Assembly (NCBI RefSeq): GCF_036226365.1
Contig: NZ_CP108462.1
Coordinates: 4,586,501-4,650,500 of the forward strand
Reading direction: 5' to 3'
Source: Streptomyces sp. NBC_01262
Lineage (GTDB): Bacteria; Actinomycetota; Actinomycetes; Streptomycetales; Streptomycetaceae
DNA length: 64,000 bases
The translations under genes were made by a program, and so were the position numbers. This document shows, in pieces, positions 18,499-27,161 of this stretch (position 1 is its first letter; every line of letters begins with the position of its first letter). Under the pieces are notes generated by a model, which saw nothing but the letters and a program-made list of their open reading frames with translations, was not told the DNA's origin and did no database searches.

Positions 18499-18645
18499 AC
18501 GGGAGATCGTGTGGGCAGAGGGCGGACAGTGTCAAGGTCGGCGTCGGCACCGCGACCAGCGGGCCGCCGCGAACCGCCGCACTTGCCCGACCCCGGTGGC
18601 GCGAGGCACGCTGAGACTGCGGAGACAGGCTGGAGGCGTAGGCGG

Positions 18646-19518
18646 ATGCGGGAGCTCGGGCTGGCGGACACCCAGGGCATCCTCAGCCTGCCGTGGGTCT
18701 CCCCGGTCCGTACCAGCGCGGGGCTCGGATGGGGTGAGCTGTACCTGTCGGCGCAGCGCGAGCGGCCGTACCGGGACAGCTTCGACGGGGCGCCCAGCCA
18801 TCTGCTCATCCTCCACCTCGACGGGCCCGTCACCGTGCGCCGCGGGCGCAGCGGCCTCACCGCCACCCAGCGCGTCCCCCGGGGCGGGCTGTTCCTGCAC
18901 CCCGCCGACACCGCCCTGGAGGTCGAGCTCGGCGGGCGGCTCGACACCGTCCACGTCTACCTCGGGGACAGCGCCCTCCAGGAGGCCGCCGGAGAGGGCC
19001 GCCCGGTCCGGCTCACCGAGGAGTTCGGCACCACCGACCCGCTGCTGGAACAGCTCGTCCTGGCCCTGGACGGTCTCGTACGGCGCTGGGAGCCGGCCGG
19101 GCGGACGTACGCCGACCAGCTGTGCGCCATGGTCGCCGCCCAGCTCGCCCGGCACCACACCAGCCGTGGGCGCCCCGATCCCGCGCATCCGGCCGGGCTC
19201 ACCGACCGGCAGTTCGCGGCGGTCCGGGACCTGATGGAGGCGCGGCTGGCCGACCCGCTGCCCCTGGAGGACCTGGCCGGGACGGCCGGGCTCAGCGTCA
19301 GCCAGTTCGCCCGCAGCTTCAAGGCCCGCACCGGCCGGCCCCCGCACCGCTACCTGATGGGGCTGCGCGTGGAGCAGGCCGCCCGGCTGCTGCGCACCGG
19401 GACCCTGCCCATCGCCGACGTGGCGGCGCGCTGCGGTTTCTCCCACCAGGAGCACCTGACCCGGGTCCTGCGCGCGCACCTGGGCACCACCCCGGCCGCG
19501 CTGCGCCGCTCCGGCTGA
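18646..19518 (+). CDS. AraC-family transcriptional regulator
   Basis: A 290-residue regulator with an N-terminal cupin-like ligand domain (about 40-130: HLLILHLDGPVTVRRG, GGLFLHPADTALEVEL) and a C-terminal double HTH (about 190-288: LPLEDLAGTAGLSVSQFARS, then LPIADVAARCGFSHQEHLTR). ATG 18646 has GGAGG ten bases upstream. It lies 128 bases before the hydroxyquinol catabolic genes in the same direction and is their probable activator. It is divergent from the hybrid kinase gene. Confidence 0.88.
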   Translation: MRELGLADTQGILSLPWVSPVRTSAGLGWGELYLSAQRERPYRDSFDGAPSHLLILHLDGPVTVRRGRSGLTATQRVPRGGLFLHPADTALEVELGGRLDTVHVYLGDSALQEAAGEGRPVRLTEEFGTTDPLLEQLVLALDGLVRRWEPAGRTYADQLCAMVAAQLARHHTSRGRPDPAHPAGLTDRQFAAVRDLMEARLADPLPLEDLAGTAGLSVSQFARSFKARTGRPPHRYLMGLRVEQAARLLRTGTLPIADVAARCGFSHQEHLTRVLRAHLGTTPAALRRSG

Positions 19519-19646
19519 CCTCTCGCCGTACCGCGTGCGCTTTTCGTGCCGTCGGCGGAGTGCGTACGTGCAGGAATCCCGCCGCGTCCGCGCCGATACT
19601 CGACCCCACGTGCGAGCCGCGCGACATGCGACACGGAGAGAGCCAC

Positions 19647-21584
19647 ATGCGGGAATTCACCTACTCCAGCCATCCGTCCCAGGTGGTGTTCGGCACGGGC
19701 ACGCTGAGCCGCCTGCGCGAGGAGGTCGAGCGGCTGGGCTGCACCCGGGCCCTGGTCCTGACCACACCCCACCAGGCCGACCTTGCCGACCGGGCAGGTG
19801 AGGTGCTCGGCCCGCTGGCGGCCGGGCAGTTCACCGGCGCCGCGATGCACACCCCGGTGGAGGTCACCGAGCAGGCGCTGGTCGTGGCGAAGGAGGCCGG
19901 CGCCGACTGCCTGGTCGCCGTCGGCGGCGGGTCCACCACCGGGCTGGCCAAGGCCCTGGCGGTACGCACCGGCCTGCCGCAGATCGTCGTCCCCACCACG
20001 TACGCCGGATCCGAGGCCACCCCCGTGCTCGGCGAGACGGAGAACGGGGTGAAGACCACCCGCTCCGCACCCGGGATCCGGCCCGGCACCGTCCTGTACG
20101 ACGTCGACCTCACCCTCGGCCTGCCCGCAGCGCTGTCGGTGACCAGCGGCATCAACGCCATGGCGCACGCCGTCGAGGCCCTGTACGCACCGCAGGCCAA
20201 CCCCGTCACCGACGAACTCGCCCTGCGCGCGGTGCGGTTGATGGCCTCCGCCCTGCCCCGCATCGTCGCCGACCCGGCCGACCGCGAGGCGCGGGCGCAG
20301 GCCCTTGAGGCCGCCTGGCTGGCCGGCACCTGCCTGGGCACCGTCGGCATGGGCCTGCACCACAAGCTGTGCCACACCCTCGGCGGCTCCTTCGGCCTGC
20401 CCCACGCCGAGACGCACACCGTCGTACTGCCGTACGCCATGGCGTACAACGCTCCCGCCGCGCCCGACGCCATGCGGCGCATCGCCGAGGCGCTCGGCGC
20501 GCCGGACGCGCCGACGGCCGTGTACGACCTGGTCACCTCGCTGGGCGGCCCCACCTCGCTGGCCGCCCTCGGTCTGGCGGAGGACGACCTGGCTCGCGCG
20601 GCCGAACTGGCCACCGCCACCCCCTACCCCAACCCCCGCGAGGTGACCAGGGACGGCGTCGCGGCGCTGCTGCGCGACGCGTGGTCCGGCGGCAGGCCCG
20701 CGCCCGCCGACGGCCTGGCGGACACCCTGCACACCCTCACCCGGCAGGTCGTCGCCAGCTTCGACGGGGCCGCCGACGCGCGGGTGCGCGAACTGCTCAC
20801 CGGCCTCGTCCGCCGCCTGCACGGCTTCGTCGCCGACCACGACCTCACCGAGGACGAGTGGTGGTACGCCATCGGCTTCCTCACCCGCGCCGGACAGCTC
20901 TCCAGCGACACCCGGCAGGAGTTCGTGCTGCTCTCCGACACCCTCGGCATCTCCAGCGCCGTCGACCTGCTCACCAACTCCCGGGCCGCCGGCAGCACCC
21001 CGTCCGCCGTCCTCGGCCCGTTCTACGTCGAGGGCCCGCCGGCCCTGGACAACGGCGCCGACCTCGCCGAGGGCCAGCCCGGCACACCCCTGCACGTCTC
21101 GGTGCGGATCACCGACCTGGACGGCGAGCCGCTGCCCGGAGCGGTGGCCGACGTGTGGCAGTCCAACGAGGACGGCTTCTACGACGTCCAGTTGCCGGAC
21201 CTCGACGGTCCTGCGCTGCGGGGCCGCTTCCGCGCCGACGACGAGGGGCGGGTCGCCTTCCGCACCATCCTGCCGTCGGAGTACCCGATCCCCGACGACG
21301 GCCCGGTCGGGCAGATGCTGAACGCGGTCGGCCGCCACCCGTACCGGGCCCCGCACCTGCACTTCATGATCACGGCCCCGGGGCGGCGCCGTCTGGTGAC
21401 GCAGCTGTTCGTGGCCGGCGGCTCCTACATCGACGGCGACACCGTCTTCGGCGTCAAGGACGCCCTGGTCGTGGACTTCCCCGTACACGACGGCCCCGAG
21501 GGCGGCCCGGCCGACGGGCTGTCGCGCTCCCTCGACTACACCTTCCGCCTCGCCCCCGCCCACACCCCCGGAGAACAGTCATGA
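19647..21584 (+). CDS. Maleylacetate reductase / hydroxyquinol 1,2-dioxygenase fusion
   Basis: A 645-residue bifunctional enzyme. Residues 1-352 are an iron-alcohol-dehydrogenase-fold maleylacetate reductase: nucleotide motif AVGGGSTTGLAKA (91-103), VVPTTYAGSEATPVLG, HHKLCHTLGG (238-247) and LPHAETH. Residues about 360-645 are an intradiol dioxygenase with an N-terminal helical dimer domain and the non-haem Fe(III) ligands Tyr460 (GPFYVEG), Tyr546 (SEYPIP), His570 and His572 (RAPHLHF). It would open the ring of hydroxyquinol to maleylacetate and reduce that to 3-oxoadipate. The two steps are consecutive in the pathway, in reverse order along the chain. No stop or frame break separates the parts. 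ATG 19647 follows GGAGAG. The next gene starts within its stop codon. Confidence 0.88.
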   Translation: MREFTYSSHPSQVVFGTGTLSRLREEVERLGCTRALVLTTPHQADLADRAGEVLGPLAAGQFTGAAMHTPVEVTEQALVVAKEAGADCLVAVGGGSTTGLAKALAVRTGLPQIVVPTTYAGSEATPVLGETENGVKTTRSAPGIRPGTVLYDVDLTLGLPAALSVTSGINAMAHAVEALYAPQANPVTDELALRAVRLMASALPRIVADPADREARAQALEAAWLAGTCLGTVGMGLHHKLCHTLGGSFGLPHAETHTVVLPYAMAYNAPAAPDAMRRIAEALGAPDAPTAVYDLVTSLGGPTSLAALGLAEDDLARAAELATATPYPNPREVTRDGVAALLRDAWSGGRPAPADGLADTLHTLTRQVVASFDGAADARVRELLTGLVRRLHGFVADHDLTEDEWWYAIGFLTRAGQLSSDTRQEFVLLSDTLGISSAVDLLTNSRAAGSTPSAVLGPFYVEGPPALDNGADLAEGQPGTPLHVSVRITDLDGEPLPGAVADVWQSNEDGFYDVQLPDLDGPALRGRFRADDEGRVAFRTILPSEYPIPDDGPVGQMLNAVGRHPYRAPHLHFMITAPGRRRLVTQLFVAGGSYIDGDTVFGVKDALVVDFPVHDGPEGGPADGLSRSLDYTFRLAPAHTPGEQS

Positions 21585-23371
21585 GCCGCACCACCCCCGA
21601 CCACGACCCCGACCACGAGCACGACTACGACACGGATGTCCTGGTCGTCGGCAGCGGGCCGGCCGGTGGCACGGCCGCCCTGCTGCTGGCCACGTACGGC
21701 ATACGCACCACCCTGGTCAGCAAGTACGGCTGGGTCGCCGACACGCCCCGGTCCCACATCACCAACCAGCGTGCCCTGGAGGTGCTGCGCGACCTGGGCG
21801 TGGAGGCGGAGGCCCTGGCGGCGGGCACGCCGCAGCACCTGATGGGCGACACCGTCCTGTGCACCTCGCTCGCGGGCGAGGAGATCGGCCGTATCCGCAG
21901 CTGGGGCACCGGGGACGACCGGCTGACCGAGTACAGCGCCGCCAGCCCCTGCCCGATGGCCGACCTGCCCCAGACGTACCTGGAACCGATCCTGGTCACC
22001 AACGCCGCCAAGCGCGGCGCCAAGGTGCGCTTCGACACCGAGTTCCTCGGCATGGAGCAGGACGAGCACGGCGTCACCGCCCGGCTGCGCGACCGGCTGC
22101 GCGGCGACGAGTTCACCCTGCGCGCCCGCTACCTCATCGGCGCCGACGGCGCCCGCAGCCGCGTAGCCGAGCAGGCCGGGCTGCCGATCGCGGGCCAGGA
22201 GAGCAAGGCCGGGAGCATGAACATCGTCTTCCGGGCCGATCTGTCCGCGTACGTGGCCCACCGGCCGAGCGTCCTGTACTGGGTGATGCGGCCCGGCGCG
22301 GAGACCGGCGGCATCGGCATGGGCCTGGTCCGTATGGTCCGCCCGTGGAACGAGTGGCTGCTGACCTGGGGTTACGACATCGAGCAGCCGCCGCCGAGGA
22401 TCGACACGGCCGAGGCCCGCCGCATCGTCCACGACCTGGTCGGCGACGACACCCTCGACGTGGAGATCACCTCCGCCTCGCTGTGGACCGTCAACCACTC
22501 CTACGCCACCCGCTACTCCACCGGCCGGGTCTTCTGCGCCGGGGACGCCGTGCACCGCCACCCGCCGTCCAACGGACTCGGCTCCAACACCTCCGTCCAG
22601 GACGCCTACAACCTGGCCTGGAAGCTGGCGTACGTGCTACGCGGCCAGGCGGGACCGGAACTGCTCGACACGTACACCGACGAGCGCGCCGGGGTCGGCA
22701 GGCAGATCGTGGACCGGGCCAACCTCAGCCGCGATCAGTTCGCCCCCATCTTCCAGGCCGTCGGCCTCGGCGGCGGCAGCGACGAGGACGGCATCGCCCA
22801 GGCGCTGGCCGCCTGCCGGTCCGGCGACGCGGAGGGCGCCAAGCGCCGCGCGGAGCTGGAGGAGGCCATCCGCCTGAAGAACTACGAGTTCAACGCCCAC
22901 GGCGTCGAGCTCAACCAGCGCTACGCCTCCGGCGCCGTCCTCGACGACGGCAGCCCGGAGGAGGTCTTCGCCCGCGACCCCGAGCTCTACCACCAGCCCA
23001 CCACCCGCCCCGGCGCCAAACTCCCCCACGCCTGGCTGGTGGACGCCGCCGGGCAGCGGCTCTCCACCCTCGACCTGGTCGGCAAGGGCGCCTTCACCCT
23101 GCTCACGGGCCTGTCCGGCGGCGTCTGGGAGGCCGCCGCGCAGGCATGCGCCGAGGAGTACGGTCTGCCGTTGCGGGTCGTCCGCATCGGCACCGAGGCG
23201 GCCAGGGACTCGTACGGCGACTGGTCCCGCCTGGCGCAGACCGACGAGAACGGCTGCCTGCTGGTCCGCCCCGACGGCCACATCGCCTGGCGCCGCACCA
23301 GCGCCCCGGCCGACCCCGCCACCGCCCGCGCCGACCTCGGAGCCGCGGTGCGCGAGGTGCTGCACCGCTGA
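21581..23371 (+). CDS. FAD-dependent aromatic monooxygenase (resorcinol/phenol hydroxylase-like)
   Basis: A 596-residue class A flavoprotein monooxygenase of the TfdB/phenol hydroxylase type. FAD-binding GxGxxG motif VVGSGPAGGTAALLLA (24-39), second FAD motif FCAGDAVHRHPPSNGLGSN, and a C-terminal thioredoxin-like domain (about 480-596). ATGA overlap with the fusion gene means coupled synthesis. It should hydroxylate a phenolic such as resorcinol to hydroxyquinol, the substrate of the upstream dioxygenase domain. The exact aromatic substrate is not readable. Confidence 0.85.
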   Translation: MSRTTPDHDPDHEHDYDTDVLVVGSGPAGGTAALLLATYGIRTTLVSKYGWVADTPRSHITNQRALEVLRDLGVEAEALAAGTPQHLMGDTVLCTSLAGEEIGRIRSWGTGDDRLTEYSAASPCPMADLPQTYLEPILVTNAAKRGAKVRFDTEFLGMEQDEHGVTARLRDRLRGDEFTLRARYLIGADGARSRVAEQAGLPIAGQESKAGSMNIVFRADLSAYVAHRPSVLYWVMRPGAETGGIGMGLVRMVRPWNEWLLTWGYDIEQPPPRIDTAEARRIVHDLVGDDTLDVEITSASLWTVNHSYATRYSTGRVFCAGDAVHRHPPSNGLGSNTSVQDAYNLAWKLAYVLRGQAGPELLDTYTDERAGVGRQIVDRANLSRDQFAPIFQAVGLGGGSDEDGIAQALAACRSGDAEGAKRRAELEEAIRLKNYEFNAHGVELNQRYASGAVLDDGSPEEVFARDPELYHQPTTRPGAKLPHAWLVDAAGQRLSTLDLVGKGAFTLLTGLSGGVWEAAAQACAEEYGLPLRVVRIGTEAARDSYGDWSRLAQTDENGCLLVRPDGHIAWRRTSAPADPATARADLGAAVREVLHR

Positions 23372-23382
23372 ACCCCCTGCGC

Positions 23383-23853
23383 TCAGCCGTTCGCCAGGCG
23401 GCGCAGGAGGGACCGGGGCCGGTAGGGGATGACCTCGCCCAGTGAGATGGCGGTGCTGGTCCGGTCGACGCCGTCGATGGCGAGGATCGCGTTGGTGATG
23501 CGGTGGAGGTCGGCGGTGTCCTTCGCCACGACATGCGCGAGGAGGTCGGCGTCACCGGTGGTGTAGTGGACCTCGATGACCTCGGGGACCGCGAGCAGTC
23601 CCTCGTGGACGCCCTCGGGTTCGGCCTGGCTCACCGCGAGCGACATGAACGCCACCAGGCCGTACCCGAGGGCAGCGGGGTCGACCCGCCGGCTGAACGG
23701 CTTGAGCGTGCCGTCGGCGGCCATCCGGCGCAGCCGGGCGTGAACGGTGTTCCGGGCCACGCCAAGGGTCTGGGCGAGGGCGAGGATCGTGGCGTCCGGA
23801 TCGTCGTCCAGGGCGAGGGCGATCCGGGCATCCAGGGGGTCCATGGGTGTCAT
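23383..23853 (-). CDS. Lrp/AsnC-family transcriptional regulator
   Basis: A 156-residue regulator: AsnC-type HTH at residues 5-55 (LDARIALALDDDPDATILAL, GVARNTVHARLRRMAADG) and a RAM/effector domain (VIEVHYTTGDADLLAHVV). In-frame ATGs at 23862, 23853 and 23844 are all possible; none has a clear ribosome binding site. It is convergent with the monooxygenase gene, 11 bases away, and divergent from the MFS gene at 23999, which it may control. Confidence 0.88.
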   Translation of the reverse strand: MTPMDPLDARIALALDDDPDATILALAQTLGVARNTVHARLRRMAADGTLKPFSRRVDPAALGYGLVAFMSLAVSQAEPEGVHEGLLAVPEVIEVHYTTGDADLLAHVVAKDTADLHRITNAILAIDGVDRTSTAISLGEVIPYRPRSLLRRLANG

Positions 23854-23998
23854 GCCGCGCATTCTGACACCGGATCATCATTCTGTTGAGCATCTGTCGC
23901 ACTGGCGAAGGTCCGTGTTGCGCTGATGCCCTGGCGTGTGGCCAGGTGGCGGGACATTACGCGCCCTCCTGCCCCTGCCCTGATGAAGGACCGCCGCC

Positions 23999-25330
23999 AT
24001 GGCCTTGAAGACGCATCCCACCGGGACCGGCACCGGCACCGGCACCAGTGGCTCCTGGATCGTCATCGTGTCCGCCGGGGTGGCTGCCGGCCTCCAGGTG
24101 TGGAAGCTGCCGCCCGCGCTCCCGCTCCTGCGGCACGACCTGTCGCTGACGCTGGTCCAGGCCGGGACCCTGCTGGGGGTCATCCAACTGGCCGGGATGC
24201 TCGGCGGGCTCGCCGTGTCGCTCCTGGCCGAACTGATCGGCGAGCGGCGCTGCCTGAGCGGGGGTCTGGTCCTGCTGTTCCTCGGATCGGCCTGCGGCGG
24301 CTTCGCCTGGTCGGCGGCCCCCCTGCTGGCCTCCCGGGTGGTCGAGGGCGCCGGTTTCATCCTGGTGGCGGTGACCGGCCCGGGGCTCATCCGGCGCGGC
24401 ACGCCACCCGGCCGCCTCACCACGGCCATGGGCTTCTGGGCCGCTTACCAGGGCATCTCCACCTTCGCCGGGCTCATCGCCGGCGCGCTGGTCCTTCAGG
24501 TGGCGCCGTGGCGGGTGTGGTGGTGGGCCATGGCCGTGCTCGCGCTGGCGCCGCTGCCCTGGGTCCTGGCCCGCGTTCCCCGCGACCCGGCCGGTGGCGC
24601 GCACGGCGCGGTGGCGGCCCTCACCCGGATCGGACGCACCGTCCGTTCTCCCGGTCCCTGGACCGCCGGCCTGGTCTTCGCCTGCTACACGCTCCAGTGG
24701 ATGGCCGTCGTCGGCTTCCTGCCCACCATCTACCGCGACAACGGGATGACCGGCGTCTGGCCCGGTGTCCTCAGCGCCGCGGTCGGCGCCGCGAACGCCA
24801 TCGGCTCGATCACCACCGCCGCACTCCTGAAACGCGGCCTCCCCGCCCGCGCCCTCCTCGTCCCCGCCTTCGCCCTGATGGCCACCACCTCATCACTGGC
24901 CTTCGCCCCCGACTGGCACGCCCTCCCCTCCGGCCCCACCGGCCAGTTCCTGTGCGTCGCCGCCTTCTCCCTGACCGGCGGCGCGATACCGGCCACCTTG
25001 CTGCGCATGGTCGCCGAACTGACGCCGCCGGGCGGCTCCGCGCCCGCCACCATGGGTCTCATCCAGCAGCTTTTCAACGCAGGCAGCTTCATCGGCCCCA
25101 CCATCGCCGCCTGGCTCGCCACCCGCACCGGCGGCTGGCACTCCACCTGGTGGATGACCTGCGCCTGCGCCACCCTGGGTATCGCCGGTGTGCTGCAATA
25201 CACGCACGGGGATTCGTGGGGAAAGGTGATGACGCACGGTGGGGTCGGGGGAGCACAAGGCGATACAGACCGTGATCTGGCTGCTGATCTCGGTCGTGGC
25301 TCTCGTCGCGGGGGTGGCGATGGCCTTTGA
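23999..25330 (+). CDS. MFS transporter, CynX/NimT-like
   Basis: A 443-residue permease with eleven to twelve hydrophobic helices. Typical parts: LSLTLVQAGTLLGVIQLAG, GGLAVSLLAELIGERRCL, and GPWTAGLVFACYTLQWMAV in the second half. The last helix (MTCACATLGIAGVLQY) is short and runs into a 45-residue hydrophilic tail (from THGDSWGKV) rich in Gly, Asp and Arg that overlaps the next gene by 92 bases in another frame. This suggests the original C-terminus was lost by a frameshift or junction near 25200. It lies next to the Lrp gene; the substrate is unknown. Confidence 0.8.
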   Translation: MALKTHPTGTGTGTGTSGSWIVIVSAGVAAGLQVWKLPPALPLLRHDLSLTLVQAGTLLGVIQLAGMLGGLAVSLLAELIGERRCLSGGLVLLFLGSACGGFAWSAAPLLASRVVEGAGFILVAVTGPGLIRRGTPPGRLTTAMGFWAAYQGISTFAGLIAGALVLQVAPWRVWWWAMAVLALAPLPWVLARVPRDPAGGAHGAVAALTRIGRTVRSPGPWTAGLVFACYTLQWMAVVGFLPTIYRDNGMTGVWPGVLSAAVGAANAIGSITTAALLKRGLPARALLVPAFALMATTSSLAFAPDWHALPSGPTGQFLCVAAFSLTGGAIPATLLRMVAELTPPGGSAPATMGLIQQLFNAGSFIGPTIAAWLATRTGGWHSTWWMTCACATLGIAGVLQYTHGDSWGKVMTHGGVGGAQGDTDRDLAADLGRGSRRGGGDGL

Positions 25331-25982
25331 GATCCGCGGAGCGCTGGAGCGAGAGCGGGAGTTCCGTGCCTCGCCCGCGTGCGCTTCCGTCCCGGTGAAG
25401 TCGTCGGGGTGCCTGTGGGAGCAGGAGTTCACCGTCCGAAAGGCCGACGCGCACCGTGGCGAGCGGGCGTCGGCGGAGGCCGAGTTGTTGCTGCCGTCCG
25501 GCAAGCCCTGGGAAGTGACGTTCCCCCAGACCGATCCCGTGGTGTCGGAGATGAAGCCGGGCGACAAGGTCGTCGGCCTGATCTGGCACGGGCACGTCGT
25601 CGAAGTACGGGACGCCGCTGGACGGCGGCAGCAGACCTCCACCGGCCCCGTCGAGTGGCCCGAGGACCGTCTCGGCGGCGCGCTCGCCTGCATCTCGTTC
25701 GGCCTGACCGCCCTCGTCGGAAGCCTGTGGCCGCTCTTCGTACGGGGCAACCAGCGTCACGCGACCGCAGGGGCCGTCATCCGATGGCACGGCCTCGGCA
25801 TGGGCGTCGCCGCCATCCTCACCCTCTGGGCCCAGGCAGCCAACGACTGGCCGATCTGGTCGATCCCAGCCATATGGGGACCGCTCGCGCTGCTCGTCCT
25901 GGCCTCGATGGTGGCCTTCGTCATCGCCGCCCTCCGAGGCGACCTGGACGACGACACCCTGTCCGCCCCGTCCGACAGCTGA
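25239..25982 (+). CDS. Uncharacterised membrane protein
   Basis: A 247-residue protein with one N-terminal hydrophobic helix (VIWLLISVVALVAGVAMAFE), an exposed domain of about 110 residues containing a Cys pair (PACASVPVKSSGCLWEQ), and three C-terminal hydrophobic helices (ALACISFGLTALVGSLWPLF; GMGVAAILTLWAQA; LALLVLASMVAFVIAAL). GTG 25239 is the first start in frame and overlaps the transporter gene by 92 bases. The domain reads like the outward-facing part of actinobacterial DUF3592-like proteins, but I cannot assign it firmly. Confidence 0.6.
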   Translation: MGSGEHKAIQTVIWLLISVVALVAGVAMAFEIRGALEREREFRASPACASVPVKSSGCLWEQEFTVRKADAHRGERASAEAELLLPSGKPWEVTFPQTDPVVSEMKPGDKVVGLIWHGHVVEVRDAAGRRQQTSTGPVEWPEDRLGGALACISFGLTALVGSLWPLFVRGNQRHATAGAVIRWHGLGMGVAAILTLWAQAANDWPIWSIPAIWGPLALLVLASMVAFVIAALRGDLDDDTLSAPSDS

Positions 25983-25997
25983 CGCCGGGGTCCGGGG

Positions 25998-26294
25998 TCA
26001 AGCGACGAGCGCCCAGAGCCAGAGAAGGGCGACGGTGCCGGCGCATCCGACGGCGCCGAGGGTGGTTCCGGCGACAGCGGTCCACAGCCGGCCGGTGCCC
26101 TGGCGGGCGTGATAGATGCCCCACGCGCCGAAGGTGACGGCAAGGGCTCCGGCGATGAACGCCCATGGAAACGTGACGAACACAAGCGCGGGCACCCACG
26201 CGGCCACGGCTGAGAACGCGCCGAGGACGAGTGCGGTGGGGCCCAGAGCGACAGTGGGAGTATCGCTTCGGTCGGACGCGACCAGGTCAGGCAT
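25998..26294 (-). CDS. DUF4190-like small membrane protein
   Basis: A 98-residue protein with two hydrophobic segments (LGAFSAVAAWVPALVFVTFP with WAFIAGALAVTFGAWGIYHA, and LGAVGCAGTVALLWLWALVA). The pattern of helix, GxxAVxFGxxG turn and final helix fits DUF4190. GGGGGG stands upstream of ATG 26294, and an 18-bp palindrome lies just before that, so expression is probably repressed by a TetR-type protein. It is convergent with the gene ending at 25982. Confidence 0.65.
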   Translation of the reverse strand: MPDLVASDRSDTPTVALGPTALVLGAFSAVAAWVPALVFVTFPWAFIAGALAVTFGAWGIYHARQGTGRLWTAVAGTTLGAVGCAGTVALLWLWALVA

Positions 26295-26310
26295 GATGCG
26301 TTCCCCCCTT

Positions 26311-26328
26311 TTTTGAACGAGTTCAAAA
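26311..26328. promoter_or_regulatory. 18-bp TetR-type operator palindrome
   Basis: TTTTGAAC-GA-GTTCAAAA is a perfect 8+2+8 inverted repeat 17 bp upstream of the DUF4190-like start. Palindromes built on TTGAAC/GTTCAA are usual for TetR repressors. A TetR gene lies about 0.9 kb away (27162-27803), but its link to this site is unproven. Confidence 0.6.
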
Positions 26329-26366
26329 CTGCGTGCCGATCATACCCCCGCGACGCCCGCAGGCGG

Positions 26367-26405
26367 CAGGGGCCTGTCCGGCGGATCCTGCCGGACAGGC
26401 CCCTG
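26367..26405. terminator. Strong hairpin terminator with MITE-like stem
   Basis: Two perfect 16-bp arms (CAGGGGCCTGTCCGGC and GCCGGACAGGCCCCTG) enclose the 7-base loop GGATCCT. It lies just past the stop of the DUF1062 gene and would end its mRNA. The arm contains GGGCCTGTCCGG, the same core as the terminal repeats of the element inserted at 34623-34791. Confidence 0.75.
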
Positions 26406-26419
26406 CTCCCCAGGAGGGC

Positions 26420-26947
26420 TCAGCGCTTGAGCGTGAAGGTGAAGTCACCGGAGAGCTTGCCGCCCAGCCGGACCGCCGCGACGAGCTTCCCCTCCGCGAT
26501 CAGTCGCTCGACCTCGGCCCGCGACAGACCGCACCCTTCAGCGATCAGTCGCACCGGCCGGACAGGGATCCGCGCCGCGAAGCGGACCGAGACCTCGATC
26601 ACCTCCCGGTCCAGGCGATCCGATCCGCCGGTGTCGAGGCGCCAGGCGCCGTCCCAGTCGAGTGCTATGCGATTACGGCGCTGCAGGACCGGATCCTGGA
26701 GCAACTCGGCTGCCAGGCCAGGGTCGTTGTCGTGCAGGCGGTCCAGCAGCTCAGGTCGTACGGAGCGCACGTTCACCCGCTCCAGGACCGTGAGCTTCGC
26801 GGTTTCCCCGCAGTCCGTACAGAGCACGAGGAGCCAGGCGTCTATGAGCTTGTGGTTGGCGTTGACGCGAAACTTGCCGTTCGCCCGGAAGCGCTCGGAC
26901 GCGCACGCGTGGCAGCGGCGGAGAACGAGCGGCAGGCAGGTGGGCAT
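26420..26947 (-). CDS. DUF1062 zinc-ribbon-like protein
   Basis: A 175-residue soluble protein beginning MPTCLPLVLRRCHACASERF, with CxxC pairs (CHAC and LCTDCGE) that form a probable zinc ribbon, and a C-terminal segment (LIAEGCGLSRAEVERLIAEG) resembling an S4-like or HTH fold. This matches the DUF1062 family, of unknown function. ATG 26947 is chosen; GTG 26968 would add seven residues. A strong hairpin follows the stop. It stands alone. Confidence 0.75.
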   Translation of the reverse strand: MPTCLPLVLRRCHACASERFRANGKFRVNANHKLIDAWLLVLCTDCGETAKLTVLERVNVRSVRPELLDRLHDNDPGLAAELLQDPVLQRRNRIALDWDGAWRLDTGGSDRLDREVIEVSVRFAARIPVRPVRLIAEGCGLSRAEVERLIAEGKLVAAVRLGGKLSGDFTFTLKR

Positions 26948-27161
26948 GACCACCCAGTTTTCGAGCACAGAAGTACACCGGTTTCAGTGAGAAGTCCGCA
27001 GCAAAAAGGAGCGCGGCGCAGATGCGCGACGCGCGACGATTCAGCACTTGGGGGGTCTCACACGGTGTACAACGGCACGTCCTTGCCCAGACGACTTGGT
27101 CCGGCAGCACGGTAATGGCGCACAACGGCGCCGCTCCACTGGTTTTCGGGAGCCTCACCGA

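Noticed and set aside
19122..19646. An in-frame extension of the maleylacetate reductase/dioxygenase fusion back into the AraC gene.
   Set aside because: It would be an Arg/Pro-rich shadow of the AraC HTH; a good ribosome binding site and the family N-terminus are found at 19647.
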